64,000 bases of DNA from Poa pratensis (GCA_947311845.1 CAMZMU010000107.1:39230588-39294587), one strand, 5' to 3'. Counted from the first letter of the stretch, positions 44,213 to 56,621 are shown. Made by a program: numbers and translations. Notes: generated from the letters alone by a model not told the origin.

Positions 44213-45377
44213 CAGGATTTTCAGCTCACCTACATTTTGGGTTAAGTATTTATTTTTGATTCATCTGCATTTTTGGTTCATTTTTTGGTTCGCCGATATT
44301 TTTGGTTCACTATTAATTATGGTTCATTGACATGTTGGTTCAATACCATTTTTGTTCAATATTACATTCGGCTCACCGAGATTTTCGGTTGACTGTTATT
44401 TTTGGTTTATATTTGAACTTGTTTATGTTTGAAAGTGGTTTATTTGAAATTTGATCATTTTGTAATGGTTGAAATTTGAAAAATATTCTATTCTAAAAAT
44501 GGTTCAGGTATTAAAGTTTGTTCATTTTGAAAACAGTCAAATTAAAAATCTTTATTTTAAAAGTGGTTCAGAATTTTAAAAAATAATTCAGATCATTTTT
44601 TAGTTTCATGAATAATTTTCAGAATTTTGAAATTTGCAAGCCAAAAGTAATTGTTCATCGGCTTATTTTCGTTCAATCGTTTTAAAGGTAGCGTCCCAAA
44701 CAGAAAGTACGCTCGCTGTTTTGTACACGTACGCTGGACGACTGGAGTAAGCAGTGAGCTCGCTCATCAGCAGAAGCGAACGAACCAGTAGAACAGAAAA
44801 AAGGGCCAGGCCCATGAGCGATCGTTGCACTGAGGAAGGTACGCGTAGGCTCGCTAACCAGCGCTACGAGCTGGCATGTCTAGCTTGAGCGCGCGCAATA
44901 GGAAGGATTCTGTCGATCGGTCTCCGATCAGTTGTTTTTGCTAATTAGGAAAAGGTTACATGCGCGCAGATCGCCAGATTTGGTAGGTAGACTTTTCCGG
45001 GCGTGGACTCTATTCCCTTTCCATGCGCTGGGTTGCCAGGCTGGTAGGCTAGCTTTGCTTGTGCGCGTCTGGCAGTTGGGCTGGGCTTTCTATTCTTTTT
45101 TTCACGCGATGTCGTCTTCTATTCCCTTTTGGCACCAAATAATTTAAACTTGCTGGATCAAAACTAGTCCCTTTATGGGCTAGATTATGGATTTCAGATA
45201 AAAATTGGATGCAAATCAATTCTCTTTATGGGCTAGCCATATTTTAGGGTAAATAAAATGGGAGGGAGATCGCAAATTCCACTTCCAATTAGTACATGAT
45301 ATTTTTTTCAAATAAAGAGTTGTGCTTCAAACTAGTACAAAAAATCAGAACCTGTCTGAAAAAACTATTTCCTTTAT
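44213..45377. other. Unassigned sequence with degenerate GGTTCA/GGTTCAC runs
   Basis: From 44240 to 44480 short motifs such as TTTTTGGTTCA recur irregularly in AT-rich sequence. The remainder is unique-looking. No gene or element border is recognised. It may be the subterminal region of a transposon that also owns the tandem array to its right. Confidence 0.35.
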
Positions 45378-46265
45378 GAGAAATTGATAGTTGGGAACAC
45401 TATAAGCATTATTGTCAATACAGTAGCATACAAGTTATCGATAAGAAAAAACCTACTAGTCAAATATTAACAATCACATAGCAAACACATTATCATGTGG
45501 GACACTAATCATTACTTATTACCAATACACTAGCATACAAGTATTCGATAAGAAAAGACTAGTCAACTATTTCCAATCACATAGCAACCAAATTATCAGG
45601 TTGGGATACTAAAAGCAGTATTACCAATACACTAGCATACAAGTTAATCTGGTGGGGACTACAAGCATTATTACCAATACACTAGCATACAAGTTATCGA
45701 TAATAAAAATAAGTTAAATATTACCAATCACATAGCAGACAAATTATCAGGTGGGGGACACTATAAGCATTATTACCAATACACTAGCATACAAGTTATC
45801 GATAAGAAAAAAAAAGTCAAATATTACCCATCACATAGCAGACAAATTATCACGTGGGGATACTATAAACATTATTACCAATACACTAGCATACAAGTTA
45901 TCGATAAGAAAAACAAAGTCAAATATTACCGATCACATAGGAGACAAATTATCAGGTGGGGATACTATAAACATTATTACCAATACACTATCATACAATT
46001 TATCGATAAAAAAAACTAGTCAAATATTACCAATCACATAGAAGACAAATTATCAGGTGGGGACACTATAAGCATTATTACAAATACAATAAAAATACAA
46101 GTTATCGATAAGAAAAAATAGTCAAATATTAACAATCACATAGCAGACAAATTTTCAGGTGGGGATACTATAACCATTATTACCAACACACTAGCATACA
46201 AGTTATCGATAAGAAATGAACTAATCAAATATTATCAATAATATAGCAAACAAATTATAAGGTGT
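45378..46265. repeat. Tandem array, about 8-9 copies of a ~105-bp unit
   Basis: The unit contains ATTACCAATACACTAGCATACAAGTTATCGATAAGAAAA, then TCAAATATTACCAATCACATAG, CAGACAAATTATCAGGTGGGG and ACTATAAGCATT. Copies begin near 45415, 45523, 45637, 45675, 45776, 45878, 45981, 46080 and 46184; one near 45637-45660 is partial. Divergence is mostly single-base changes plus a few short deletions. Part of the array is open in one frame (45751-46041) only because the unit happens to keep a frame. Confidence 0.85.
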
Positions 46266-46958
46266 TTTTTAATAATTTACTCGGGTCAAGCCGAAAGACC
46301 CTTTCGGTTTTGGGTGGGGCTAGTGTATTTTGTATGAAAAAAAACATCTTTAATTCTCTTTTTGTGACAGTGGTTGTTTGGTGGTAAAATTAACGGAAGA
46401 GGATAGAAAAAATGCACTTACGACAATAGAACGTAAATTTTATGTTCTGGGTTCAAATTTATTGTTTTACTATTCTAATTTTAGCAACAAGAACTAACAA
46501 AAAATAGTGGGGCAAACAAAAGGAAAAGGAGGTAGGAACACGTATGCGCACAAATAAGAAAAACGTGAAAATACCCACTATATGCAGTCTTATAGGTCTT
46601 GGATTCAAGACCAACTTTTAGTTTTTCCGCTAAAAAATTAACAAAGTAAAAGAGACGTGTATGCAGAAAAAGGAAGAAAAAAAGAGACCAGGTGTACACA
46701 CGTGAAAGTTAAAGAAAAGAATTAGCAGAAAACGTGTATAAGAAAAAACGGCGTAGCAGAGACTTTTTATTCTCTACAGACCGAAAGAATGCATCCGTAT
46801 GCAGAAGGATGGATTAAGTGGCAAGATTACTGAATAATAGATTAATTAGCCGGTAACCAGGCCATGTGCATATAGTTTCCGTGTAGTACCATCTAAGTCC
46901 ATGTTCTCAAGCGTAGGTATTCGTTCGTGCATGCCCCCAAAACGACAAGTCGCAGGTA
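46266..46958. other. Unassigned upstream region of the gamma-CAL gene
   Basis: AT-rich sequence with no recognised coding region or repeat borders. Distal promoter elements of the downstream gene could lie here but none is identifiable by eye. Confidence 0.3.
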
Positions 46959-47186
46959 CTCCTTTCGTTCCAAATTACTCCGTACTTGATTTGCGTTTGT
47001 CCAAATCGTATGTATCTATACTTGTTTAGTGTCTAGATACATTCCTTAATAGACAAATGTGTGTCAAGTCTTTTATTTATCAATGAGAATCGTATTACCA
47101 TGCAAAAAAAAAAAAAAAAAAAAAAAAAAAATAAAAAAAAATAAAAAAAAATAAATAAAAAATAATTTGGAATAGAACGGAGGAAG
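46959..47186. mobile_element. Stowaway-like MITE with internal A-rich tract, in the gamma-CAL promoter
   Basis: A 228-bp element flanked by TA (46957-46958 and 47187-47188). Inverted ends are CTCCTTTCGTTCCAAATTA and CTTCCTCCGTTCTATTCCAAAT, and it contains a ~55-base A-rich tract (47105-47163). It ends about 150 bp before the start codon, so it probably contributes to the promoter or 5' UTR. Confidence 0.7.
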
Positions 47187-47339
47187 TAAAAGAGGGAGTA
47201 AAAGGGAAAAGGAGCACGGAGGGGACCACGCTGCGTCGCCCGCACAGAGTGAGATCGAGCAAGCGCTCTCGGCTACCCGAGCGCTCTCCAATCCCCCCTG
47301 CTCAACCATCGACACACCTCCCGGACCACCAGCGTCGCC

Positions 47340-50300
47340 ATGGCCGCCGCCTCCTTGACTCGCCTCTCTCGCCGCGCCTCCGTCTCCGTGGCGCCTTCTC
47401 TCCGTCGGATCCTCTACTCCACCGCCACCGGCTCCCCGTCCCCCTCCGTGCCTTCGCCCCCTCTGCCCCCCGCGGCACCAGGCGCGGATCGGGTGCGGTG
47501 GGACTACCGCGGGCAGCGGCAGCTAGTACCGCTCGGGCAGTGGCTGCCCAAGGTGGCGGTCGACGCGTACGTGGCTCCCGAGGCCGTGCTCGCCGGGCAG
47601 GTCACTGTCCACGATGGCGCCTCCGTCTGGAGCGGCTCCGTGCTGCGAGGAGATCTCAACAAGATCACTCTCGGGTTCTGCGCCAACGTCCAGGAGCGGT
47701 GTGTACTCCACGCCGCCTGGTCGGCACCTACAGGTCACCGCACCCTCCTTGTGATCCCTTCATTCTACCTTGTCTAGTACCCAGATCTGACAAATTATGT
47801 CTGCTTCCGGAATGTTCTCGGATGACTTAGCTAGTAGGTGGCCCGGCAGTTTAGTTGATTTCGTTCTAATTGGCGTGATTTGGAATTCGATAATGTCCAT
47901 ATTACCCTCTTACTGTGCCATTCTTCTCTACTCGAGATACTGATGATTGGGAAATCAAAAGAACGCAACTAGCTGGTATATTTTGGTTGCTTCAGAGAGA
48001 TATTTGCAAGATAGTTACCGGTTCTTTGTATTTCATTTGTCTAATTTTGTATGTTCAAATCCTGAATGATTATCAACTTTGGGTTGAAAATGCAATTATG
48101 TTCAGTCGATATTTCTCCGACTTACCAAACCTATTGACAGTTGTATAACCTTGTAATTTGAATGTAGTTCCATGCTTGGCTTTGTTCCCGTAATTGTGGA
48201 GTACAAAATTGCTTTTAGATCCGCCCAGTTCTGTTAGTTAACTCCTAAATCATCACTTTTTTTTTTATCATTTATAGTTAGCACAATCCATATCCATTGT
48301 AGTTTAAAATCGTGGGCTACTTGATTGTTGAATTTATACTGACTACGTGTTTGGTCACACTCAGTCTGATTATCCTCTAACTATCATGTTGGCTTGCGGC
48401 ATCAAAGTTTTGGGTTAATCCATGTGTTTACTATTTACTCCCTCTGTTCCAAATTACAGTATGTTATCTTTTTCTGAATCATATGTATCTATACATGTTT
48501 CACTGTTGAAATATCTAAAACATCTTATAATTCCAAACGGAGGGAGTACTATTTTTAGCCAACACTTCTCACAGCTCACGAAAACGATTATTTAGATCAG
48601 TGCAGATGTACTACTACGAGTACTTACCAATGTAATCAGGCTGCCTGCAGATTACATTGGCATTTCATTTTTTCAACAAATGATTGCACTTGTTATGTAT
48701 TTTGTTGGTAGCTTTGTAGTACAATAGTGGAACCAGCTTGTAAGGTGGCCACATGTTTCAGGATTTTTTCTTTTCCGTAGTTGCTTGTTTGCAAGCATGA
48801 GACGGTTCTCATGACATCGGGCAGATGTAGTCAATCTTTTCTTATCTTTGATGATTTTGATGTTTCTTCCATCCTGGTGGCCAGCAACCGATTATCAACC
48901 TATCATTAATAGCTATAGATTCTTGCTCTGGACTCCTTTATGAAAATTGAGCTATTTGTAGCATTTGTTAGGCCTACTGAACCTGAACTAGGATGAGCTA
49001 TGGTAATCCGTTTAAGACTTATACTATCTTTCCTTTCTGTGTGTCTGGAACAAATCTGAAGAATGTTTAGAACCTTCCAAAGCAAGTACTCCCTCCGTTC
49101 TGATTTATAAGACGTTTTACAGATTTCCGACAAAGCACAAAATCATGCCAACTGTCATGTCTGCCCTCAGTATAATCAGCAGCAAAACACTTTCCTGCTG
49201 AGCAAAACAGAAACAGATCGCTGGGGGCCTCCAGACGCACCACTGCCGGCCTACAGTCGATCGTTGCCTCCCCCATCAGGCCGTCCCCTCCGGTAGCTCA
49301 TCGCTGCCCCCCAACGCCGGCCTGCAGTAGAACTCCTCCGCCATCAAGCCGCGCTCTCCAGCAGCTCGTCGCCGGCGCCGCAAGAGGGAGCTCCCCTAGC
49401 TTTAGGTCGCTGGCGCCGCCAGAGAGAGATCTTCTAGATTCAGGTCGCTGGCGCCACCCCAAGATCGCTTCCGCCGTCTCTAGCAGATCGCCTCCCCCAT
49501 CAGGCTGCCCTTCCAGTATCGCCTCGCCTTGGACGCGGTGGTGGTGGTGCTGCTAGGGCGGTGCTGCAGCGGCGGCGCCGAGCTTCATGGTGACTTGTGG
49601 AGCGAGGAGAGAAGAGGGCAGCGGTGAGGGATCCTAGTGTGCACGAGAGAGGTAGGGATTGGCGGCGGCGCAGGTGAATCGGGAGCTGAGGAAGAAAGGG
49701 ATCCGACTGTGGCTGCGACGGGAGCCAACAAGATTAAGCTGCGGCTCTGGCGCCAGCGAGAGCGAGGAAGGCGAAGAGTGCGCCAGCGAGAGCAAGGTAA
49801 GTGGGAGGGAGAGGGCGACGGTGACGGGCGCGAGAAGGGAGATGCCTGTTGTCGGTGAGGGGAGGTCGCGTTCCGACCGGAGGCAATTTGGGAAAAGTGG
49901 GGTTTCGCTTCAACGTGACGAAGCGTCAACGTGAATCTCTATAATGTCTTATAAATCGGAACGAAGGGAGTAGATGCCAACAGTATTTGAAATTTTCTTG
50001 GCGGTGTGACCGGTTAATTAGTCCCGTCCGTTTGGTTGCATTGTTATATTTTAAGCATATGTGTAGGGATGAGATGCTAACACATGTGTATGCCATAGCA
50101 AACTGAGGATTTATTAGTTCATGTACGTAATGATAATGATTATTGCTACTTCTGTGATCGTAGTCATGTACCCAAATTGCAGCCAGTTGTTACATTGTCA
50201 TGTACATGCCTTTTTGCCAAATATAATGCATATGCATCAGATTGTGCTATTGCAAATCTCTGTAGTACTTTGATAGCCGACCGTTGTCATTAATGTTCAT

Positions 50301-51539
50301 GACAATATGTTTTGACTTTTGTTATACGTTGGTTAATAATTTCACTAGATTGTGTGGACTGGAGGTTATTCTTCATTTCTGGTGACAAAGTTGTATGATT
50401 CTCATACATGGGTGATGCATCTGCATACTCGTGGTATATTTCTGGATTCTAAAAGCAAGCACAGAGTTTATTCATGTTCAGGGGTGTCAGTATATCTTTG
50501 TTTAGTCAAAATCTTGCACCATGCTGTTCCTCCACCAAAGTGTACCAGATTAAAAAATGTTCTCTCTTGCATGACCCAAGCGAGTGTGCTGCATGTTGGC
50601 CTCTTCTTCTCACCTTTGCTACCAGTGTCTAGCAGAGGGTTCAGCTCCTCCAAGCCTTTCACGCCCATTACGCAGCGTGTAGCGTCGAGCCCTGTCAGAA
50701 AGATTCTTTTAGTCCCGGCCTTAGTACACACCCTGCGCTTGCTCTAATGTCAATGTTTATGTGAAACTATTTCTGTTTCGTTGGTCATTTCATCATTTGT
50801 TAACTTATTCATTGGGTGCACCTTTAGCCTTGTTAAATCAAACTGCATGGAGACCAAGTATAGCTGCTGCTTGATAATGGTTACTTACCAGTTTTGTGTG
50901 GTGAGATGTTCACATTTCTGGGTAGATTCATATCGTGCAGGTTGCATTTTGCCTCATTTTTCGTACAGAATGCTTTTGAAAAGTATCTGTGCGAAACCTG
51001 TGACTTGCTGCCCTTGGCAACAAATTTTCTTCAAGTAGTTAATACGTCTTTTTGTTTTCAGCATGTGTTCTTTGTACGTAAACTAAAACTTCTAGTGGTA
51101 GATAGATACGTGGTGTTAGTTGTGACTGGGTTCGTCTCATCTCTAGTACTTGTTGTTCACAGGACTTCCAGCTGAAACCCTTGTTGATCGCTATGTGACA
51201 GTGGGTGCATACTGTTTGCTGCGGTCATGCACTATTGAACCCGAGTGCATCATCGGTCAGCATTCCATCCTAATGGAAGGTTCGTTGGTTGAGACTAACT
51301 CAATCCTTGAAGCTGGTTCTGTCCTGTCACCAGGAAGGAGGATTCCTACTGGTGAACTTTGGGCTGGCAACCCTGCTAGGTTTGTTCGGAAGCTGACTAA
51401 TGAAGAGATCATGGAGATTCCAAAGCTCGCTGTGGCCATCAATGATCTGATGCAGATCCATTTCTCAGAGTTCCTCCCGTACTCTAATGCTTATTTGGAG
51501 GTAGAGAAGCTGAAGAAATTGTTTTCAGTTCCGTTGTAA
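47340..51539 (+). CDS. Gamma carbonic anhydrase-like protein (complex I subunit), two exons
   Basis: Join 47340-47733 and 51163-51539, a 256-residue protein (Arabidopsis gamma-CAL about 252). In plants gamma-CA/CAL trimers form a matrix-facing domain on mitochondrial complex I. The start MAAASLTRLSRRAS is Arg/Ser/Ala-rich, as in mitochondrial presequences (first ~45 residues). Then WDYRGQRQLVPLGQWLPKVAVDAYVAP leads into hexapeptide-repeat beta-helix sequence (VTVHDGASVWSGSVLRGDLNKI, ELWAGNPARFVRKLT). Compared with true gamma-CAs, one zinc-ligand His remains (H124, VLHAAW), but the GHSAVLHGC stretch reads GAYCLLRSC (146-154), so two ligands are missing. That supports CAL over CA and a structural role. 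Splicing is GT-AG in phase 1. No disruption seen. Confidence 0.93.
48438..48546. mobile_element. Stowaway MITE in the gamma-CAL intron
   Basis: A 109-bp element with TA on both sides (48436-48437 and 48547-48548) and inverted ends CTCCCTCTGTTCCAAATTA and CTCCCTCCGTTTGGAATTA. Size, ends and TA duplication are typical of Tc1/Mariner Stowaway MITEs. Confidence 0.88.
49089..49970. mobile_element. Large Stowaway-ended element with GC-rich interior in the gamma-CAL intron
   Basis: TA-flanked (49087-49088 and 49971-49972) 882-bp element with inverted ends CTCCCTCCGTTCTGATTTAT and CTCCCTTCGTTCCGATTTAT. It is much longer than usual Stowaway MITEs. Its interior (49190-49880) is strongly GC-rich, with repeated phrases such as TCGCTGGCGCC and CTCCCCCATCAGGC. 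It may have captured exon-like DNA. Short open frames occur on both strands, but none is recognised. Confidence 0.75.
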
Positions 51540-52044
51540 GATCATGTTTTCCTCTCTCCCAGCAAATGAATGAGGAAATAAAGCAGCCCAAATACTAGAT
51601 GCTTTGTATTGGATCTAATGTGTAGTGTGGGTTGATTTGTTACGTTTCGAAGTTCTGTTCATGGTTGTTGTGAACTGGAGAGACGCGTGCAAGAATTGTG
51701 TTTGTTTGTACGGTTATCCATTCTCAGTAGTGCATGTGCACTATGCATTGTGCTCAACAGCCTATTTTTAGCGGTGTTGTTTTCACATTGTCTTTATTTC
51801 TCCGGGATATTTGCTTTCTCAATATTGAATGTGCGGACAACACTTCTGGTAATGTGCCTTCCAGTGGTATACCCTCAGTAGCTCTCTTACTCTGGGCCCG
51901 ACTAGGGATGCTCTTAGCTCATTTGAGTTGACTAGCTAAATGACTGCTGCGTTGCAACGGGACAATAAATGAATTATTTTGCGTGCGTGCAATGCACTAT
52001 CGGGCGATCCGTTTATTATAAATGTTGGCCTGTTTCTTTTATTG
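51540..52044. other. 3' flank of the gamma-CAL gene
   Basis: Expected to contain the 3' UTR. AATAAAG at 51578 is a possible polyadenylation signal. No other coding sequence is recognised. Confidence 0.4.
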
Positions 52045-52054
52045 GTTGGACCCA

Positions 52055-52337
52055 TGGTTTTCAGATTCAGTGAGATTTCGTTGAATTCACTGAATTTCAG
52101 TGATTCAGTAGACACCGAAATAATTACCTTTTGGCCAAAATATTCCAGTTCTTCAAGTAATACACAGGAACTCAAAAAGTATTTAAAATATTTAAATCTT
52201 TTTTGAATATTTAAATGGATTTCAAGAAAACTTTCGGTCATTTGGCCGAAACGAAAACCGAAATAACTGAAATTCATTGAATTTCAGTGATTTCAGCAGT
52301 GGCCGAAATTTTACTGAAACCGAAATTTAAAACAATA
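52055..52337. mobile_element. MULE-like MITE
   Basis: A 283-bp inverted-repeat element between GTTGGACCCA (52045-52054) and GTTGGACCTA (52338-52347), a 10-bp duplication with one mismatch. Both halves carry GAATTTCAGTGA and CCGAAAT motifs in inverted arrangement. The duplication length fits the Mutator group. The ends themselves are only loosely similar. Confidence 0.6.
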
Positions 52338-52354
52338 GTTGGACCTACTGATAA

Positions 52355-55300
52355 TTTAACATCCCAATTTTTTTTAAAAAAATCGAAAATTCAGAAAAAT
52401 CAAAAACTTTTGAAAACTATATATATTTTGATTTCCAACTTGAAAATCATCCATGCATTCATCATCTTCTTGCATTGTTTGCATTTAAAAAATTTAAAAG
52501 TTGGAAATATAATTCCACGTGAAAACATATTTAAGAAAATATATTAAAAGGCAAATTATGCCCTATATATTGTTCTTGATTATTATGGTTTTAATTGTTA
52601 TGTGTAATTTTTGGTTGTGATTTGATTATACTTTAAGGAAATAAATTATTTTCAAATGTTTACAGTTGTGGTATTTTAATTGATTTTAATTAAGCCACAA
52701 ATATTGTGTTTTAAAACCTATTTTTAAAAATAGACATTAAGTGTCAAAATTTCATTTAAACACATTTTGAAAAAAAATCAGTATGGAAAATTTATTTGAA
52801 AGTTTCAAACAAAGAGTTTGATTTTACAAAACTATAGGATTTGGTTTGGAGTCATTTGGACTTTTAAATCAAAAGTTATGAATTTTATTTGGAAAAGTTT
52901 TTGTAAAAGAAAAATTTGCCTTCATCCATGACGTCATCATCCCCAACCTCTCCCGCAAGAAATCGCCCGAACCCTAGCAAAAATCTCGGATCAAATCCGT
53001 TGAGATTTGATCGCGATCCCGAACCCTCTGCCCCATATAAACCCTGGCGCCCCCTCTGCCCCATATAAACCCGACGCCCCCTCTCTCTTTTCCCCTCACA
53101 AACCCTAGCTCAAAGCCTCCAGGCGCTCGCATTCCTCCGCCGTCGTCCGACACGGCCGCCTGTGCGAAGTTCCAATTCCGGCGAGTACATGACACCCCAA
53201 GCCCCCCTTCTGTTCCGTTCTCCCTCCCTCTGTCTTGCGCTTCTCCTGACGTCGTCCCTATTTTTTTTGTGCACCAGAAACTCGACTCCGTCCTAGACCC
53301 AAGCTCCAGCCGCCGTCCTGACTCCGGCGAGGGATCCCCGGCGAACCAGCGCGTCCGCGTCACCCTCGACCACGTCTGCGGCCACGCATCGTCCTCTACT
53401 GTCGCCAGGTAGTCTCGTTGTAGCCCAAATCCCTTTGTACCGTCGAGTGCGTGCACTCCGGCCATGGCGCCGCCACGGGATGAGGTCACCGGAGCAATTT
53501 CGGCGGCCGCGCCGCTCAGTTTAGGTCAATTTGATCTGGATCGTTAGATCTGCATTGTACGACGTAGGTTAGATCACTTAAACGAACGGGTATGGTCAGA
53601 TCTGGACCGTCCGATCTAGATCTGACGGCTAAGTTTTATTTCTTTTACGAATCGGTACCGGCGAATCAGAGGAGGCCACATCGACGTCAGTCAGCGCTTC
53701 GTCAGCAGCACAGTCAGCAGATCCCACCAATCAGAAGCCGCCACGTGGACGAGGATTTCCGAAGATTTTTCCGAATTAGTTTAATTCGCAGTTTTTGCAG
53801 AAAACCCCTGTACCTTAGTTTTATCATTACTTTTTCTCTGTTCATCCAACTTCAAATATTTTTATATATTTGAAATCCTTAGAACCAGTAGAATCTTTCG
53901 CTGTATTAGTTTTCTGTTTTGTCAAACTTTTATTTATTCAAATTTCAAATGTGAAGTTTGAGTATTTTTGACATAACTTTAATTTAAAATATCCTTTTTG
54001 AGTGAATCCAATTGCATTGGATATGTTTATTTGCCCTCTGTCCAGTGAGACCTTCCCCTTATTTTTGTTAGTATTTTTGTATAAGAGTAGCTATGAATTA
54101 GTGTTTATTCCTTTTTGGGAATTGTTATTGTTTAATTGTTTTATTAAAAAATGTTTTAAAACTTTTTTGACTCATGCATGATTTATTAAGTTAGAAAAGT
54201 TAGTATAGTTTATTATGGTGATTTTAATTGCATCTCATGCATGTCATATTTTCCTTAGAATTGTTGGTATGCTTGTATGCTTATTTGTGGTGTTTTTATG
54301 TGTTAGAATATTCGAGGGAAACGAAGGCTTTTGCAACTACTACTACTGCTCTCCTTGCTCGCGATTTTTGTGAGAGAACCAAATCCAAGTTGGTGAAGAT
54401 CATTATTTGGGCTGGCATAGTAGTTATTACCTTTGCAATTGCGGTTCGAATCTATCCGATCTTTATCTTTTTGCTCAAAGAACGAAGAAGACTCCTTGTC
54501 GAAGCCCTTTATGATAAGCTTCCTTGTATCTGAGAAGTTTATCTTTCACAGTATTAGGATCGTTTGATTGATTTCCTTGATTTGATCGCTACTTAATGGG
54601 CGTGCGCTCAAAGGATACAAACAGGATTCGCAAACAAAAAGGGGAATTCGTAGTCATTTTTTCCTGTCGCGTAAAAAAAAGTCTTTACGCGAGAGCAATA
54701 GCGGCTACCAAGGCAAGTGGCACACTCATAAATTTCCTAAGTAATTTTTGTCTATGCATGAGGAGAGTATTTTTCTATAAGCATGTGTTGGATAGTATTG
54801 CTATGCTAAAACTGTTTAGAATAGTACTCCTTTACTAGTGGTCTAGAATCCTATTATAACTTAGTAGAAATATTGATATGCTATGCAAAAGATGTTTTAT
54901 GGAAAAGCTAATTTCTACCAAGTTAAAATGAAACACCTGGGTAGGATTGGAATTGCTTGGTTTATGTTGAGTGGTTTCCCAGGGTTTACCTGTGGAATTA
55001 CACTTGTGGACAGCCACCCAGGAACAAAGGGATTTTAGTTACTCCAAGTGAAGATTACTTCCAGTGCAGCCATTGGTCATATGGGCTCTGTCTTGATGGA
55101 TTAAGTTGCGTGCACTCATCCCGGCTTGACAAGCAGATGTAGAGGGTTGTAGGTGGAACGGGTCAAGCTTGTATGGGGTGGGAAAATGCTTCTGAAAAAT
55201 CTCGTCTCATTCTTCTCCTTTTCCTTATCACTGGTGGAGTGTGGAGAATAGTTTGGGCTGAATGGGTATAATGGTGAACGTGCACAACCTCTCGAGAGTG

Positions 55301-55952
55301 TCAAAACTAAGTACTTAGCCGTGTCCCCAGTTACGGACAATTCTGAGCAGCTGATCAAGGACGTCAATGAAGACTCCCAACATTCCAACTTCTATAATAA
55401 AATTTGAAGGGTGAACAAGGGTAGATGAGACTATGGTTTTCATGCCATACTTGTCTCGATTTAGAAGAAAAGAGTTTTCAAAAGAGATAGGAAAATTGGA
55501 CTTTCTGCAAATTAGCCTTTGAACTCCACCAGCCAAATATGCATATAGGTTATTAGAGTTATTCCACTAAATGTGCACAAAGTGTCACTTGCCAGTTCCA
55601 TTTTTAATGGTTCTGACCCACTCTGTTGCAAATTTTTATTTGTTGCAGATTGTTCTGACGACGAGTGAGTTTACATTAAGAAGTTTCGAGTCTGCAACCA
55701 ACATGTTCGCCTATGGCGCATGAATATGATGAAGACTCCATGAAGAATAAATTTCCGCTGCTTTACTCGTTCAAGCTAGCCTTATGCTATGCAAAGCTGT
55801 AACGAATATTATTTTCCTTAGTACTAGATCATCGTGTAATAATTGATACAATGTTGTGATATTCGTCTTAAACTGTGTGTGCAAATGAAACGATCCAGAG
55901 GTTTGCACTATACACAGGGATCTTGCCATTTTCTATGTGCAGGTCCGCTACA
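52355..55952 (+). repeat. Solo LTR, 3.6 kb, related to element A
   Basis: Flanked by GATAA on both sides (52350-52354 and 55953-55957), starting TTTAACATCCCAA (an altered TGTAACATCCC-type start) and ending GCTACA. No primer site or interior follows, so an internal deletion between LTRs is likely. A twice-repeated CTCTGCCCCATATAAACCC (53026-53070) gives TATA-like boxes before a leader. The right ~1.7 kb matches the LTR of element A. The open frames inside (for example 52974-53489 minus) look like chance frames in GC-rich LTR sequence. Confidence 0.8.
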
Positions 55953-55957
55953 GATAA

Positions 55958-56621
55958 GTGGGGGGGGGGGGGCGATCTTCTCGGTGAGCGGTATGGGTAG
56001 ATGGATGATGGTGGAAGATAACTTGCGAGATTCTGACGAACTCTCTGGCTGCTCCCATGTTGCCAATGCAACAACTCTTCAACGCAATGGATATTCGCAA
56101 CACCTCACACTAGTTGCAACATAGCCGCTGACCACGAGCGGTTTTTGCAATCTACTAATTCCCAATGGAACAACAAATCACACTCAAACTTTGGTAATGA
56201 TAATCTCCAGAGCGCAACACAGTGGAGAGGTTGAATTCCTGAGCGCAACACAAGGAACTCGAATATAGATGAAAGCTTCAAGGAATTCGATCTAGGGTTT
56301 ATCTTTAAACGCGGTCTACCTCTTTATGGCGCAGCCCTTGGCTATTTAAAGGGGCTGGCCGAGATTAGGAGTCAATTCGGACCTGAACCCAAATCTGGTT
56401 TGACTGAGACTGATACAAACCGACCCATGGGGGGTTCGGCCTTGGCACGCATGCCTAACTCATGTGGTGCATCTTAGACGTGTTAACACCTCATCATTGG
56501 CTGTCCTAGTGCGCCACTTCGATGGTCTTCATGCATGGCTGATTTCCTTGTCGTTCTTTTGTGCGTCGGCCTCCCTCTCCCCCCTCGCGCACTTGCTGAT
56601 ATTGGAAATCAGTGGATGTTC
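55958..56621. other. Probable 3' region or LTR of the decayed gypsy element on the minus strand
   Basis: Lies directly downstream (in minus orientation) of the integrase remnant at 56622-57880. It starts at the left with a G12 run. LTR borders are not clear, so the assignment rests on position only. Confidence 0.35.

Noticed and set aside
45378..46265. The tandem array as a CRISPR array or a repeat protein gene
   Set aside because: Units are ~105 bp, contiguous and without unique spacers, in a plant nuclear context. The open frame through part of it breaks at both sides.
50352..50747. 131-codon frame as a gene in the gamma-CAL intron
   Set aside because: No known domain, no splice context, and it lies inside the intron of an intact gene.
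52974..53489. 171-codon minus-strand frame
   Set aside because: It lies in the GC-rich promoter and leader part of a solo LTR and runs antisense to it; composition explains the frame.
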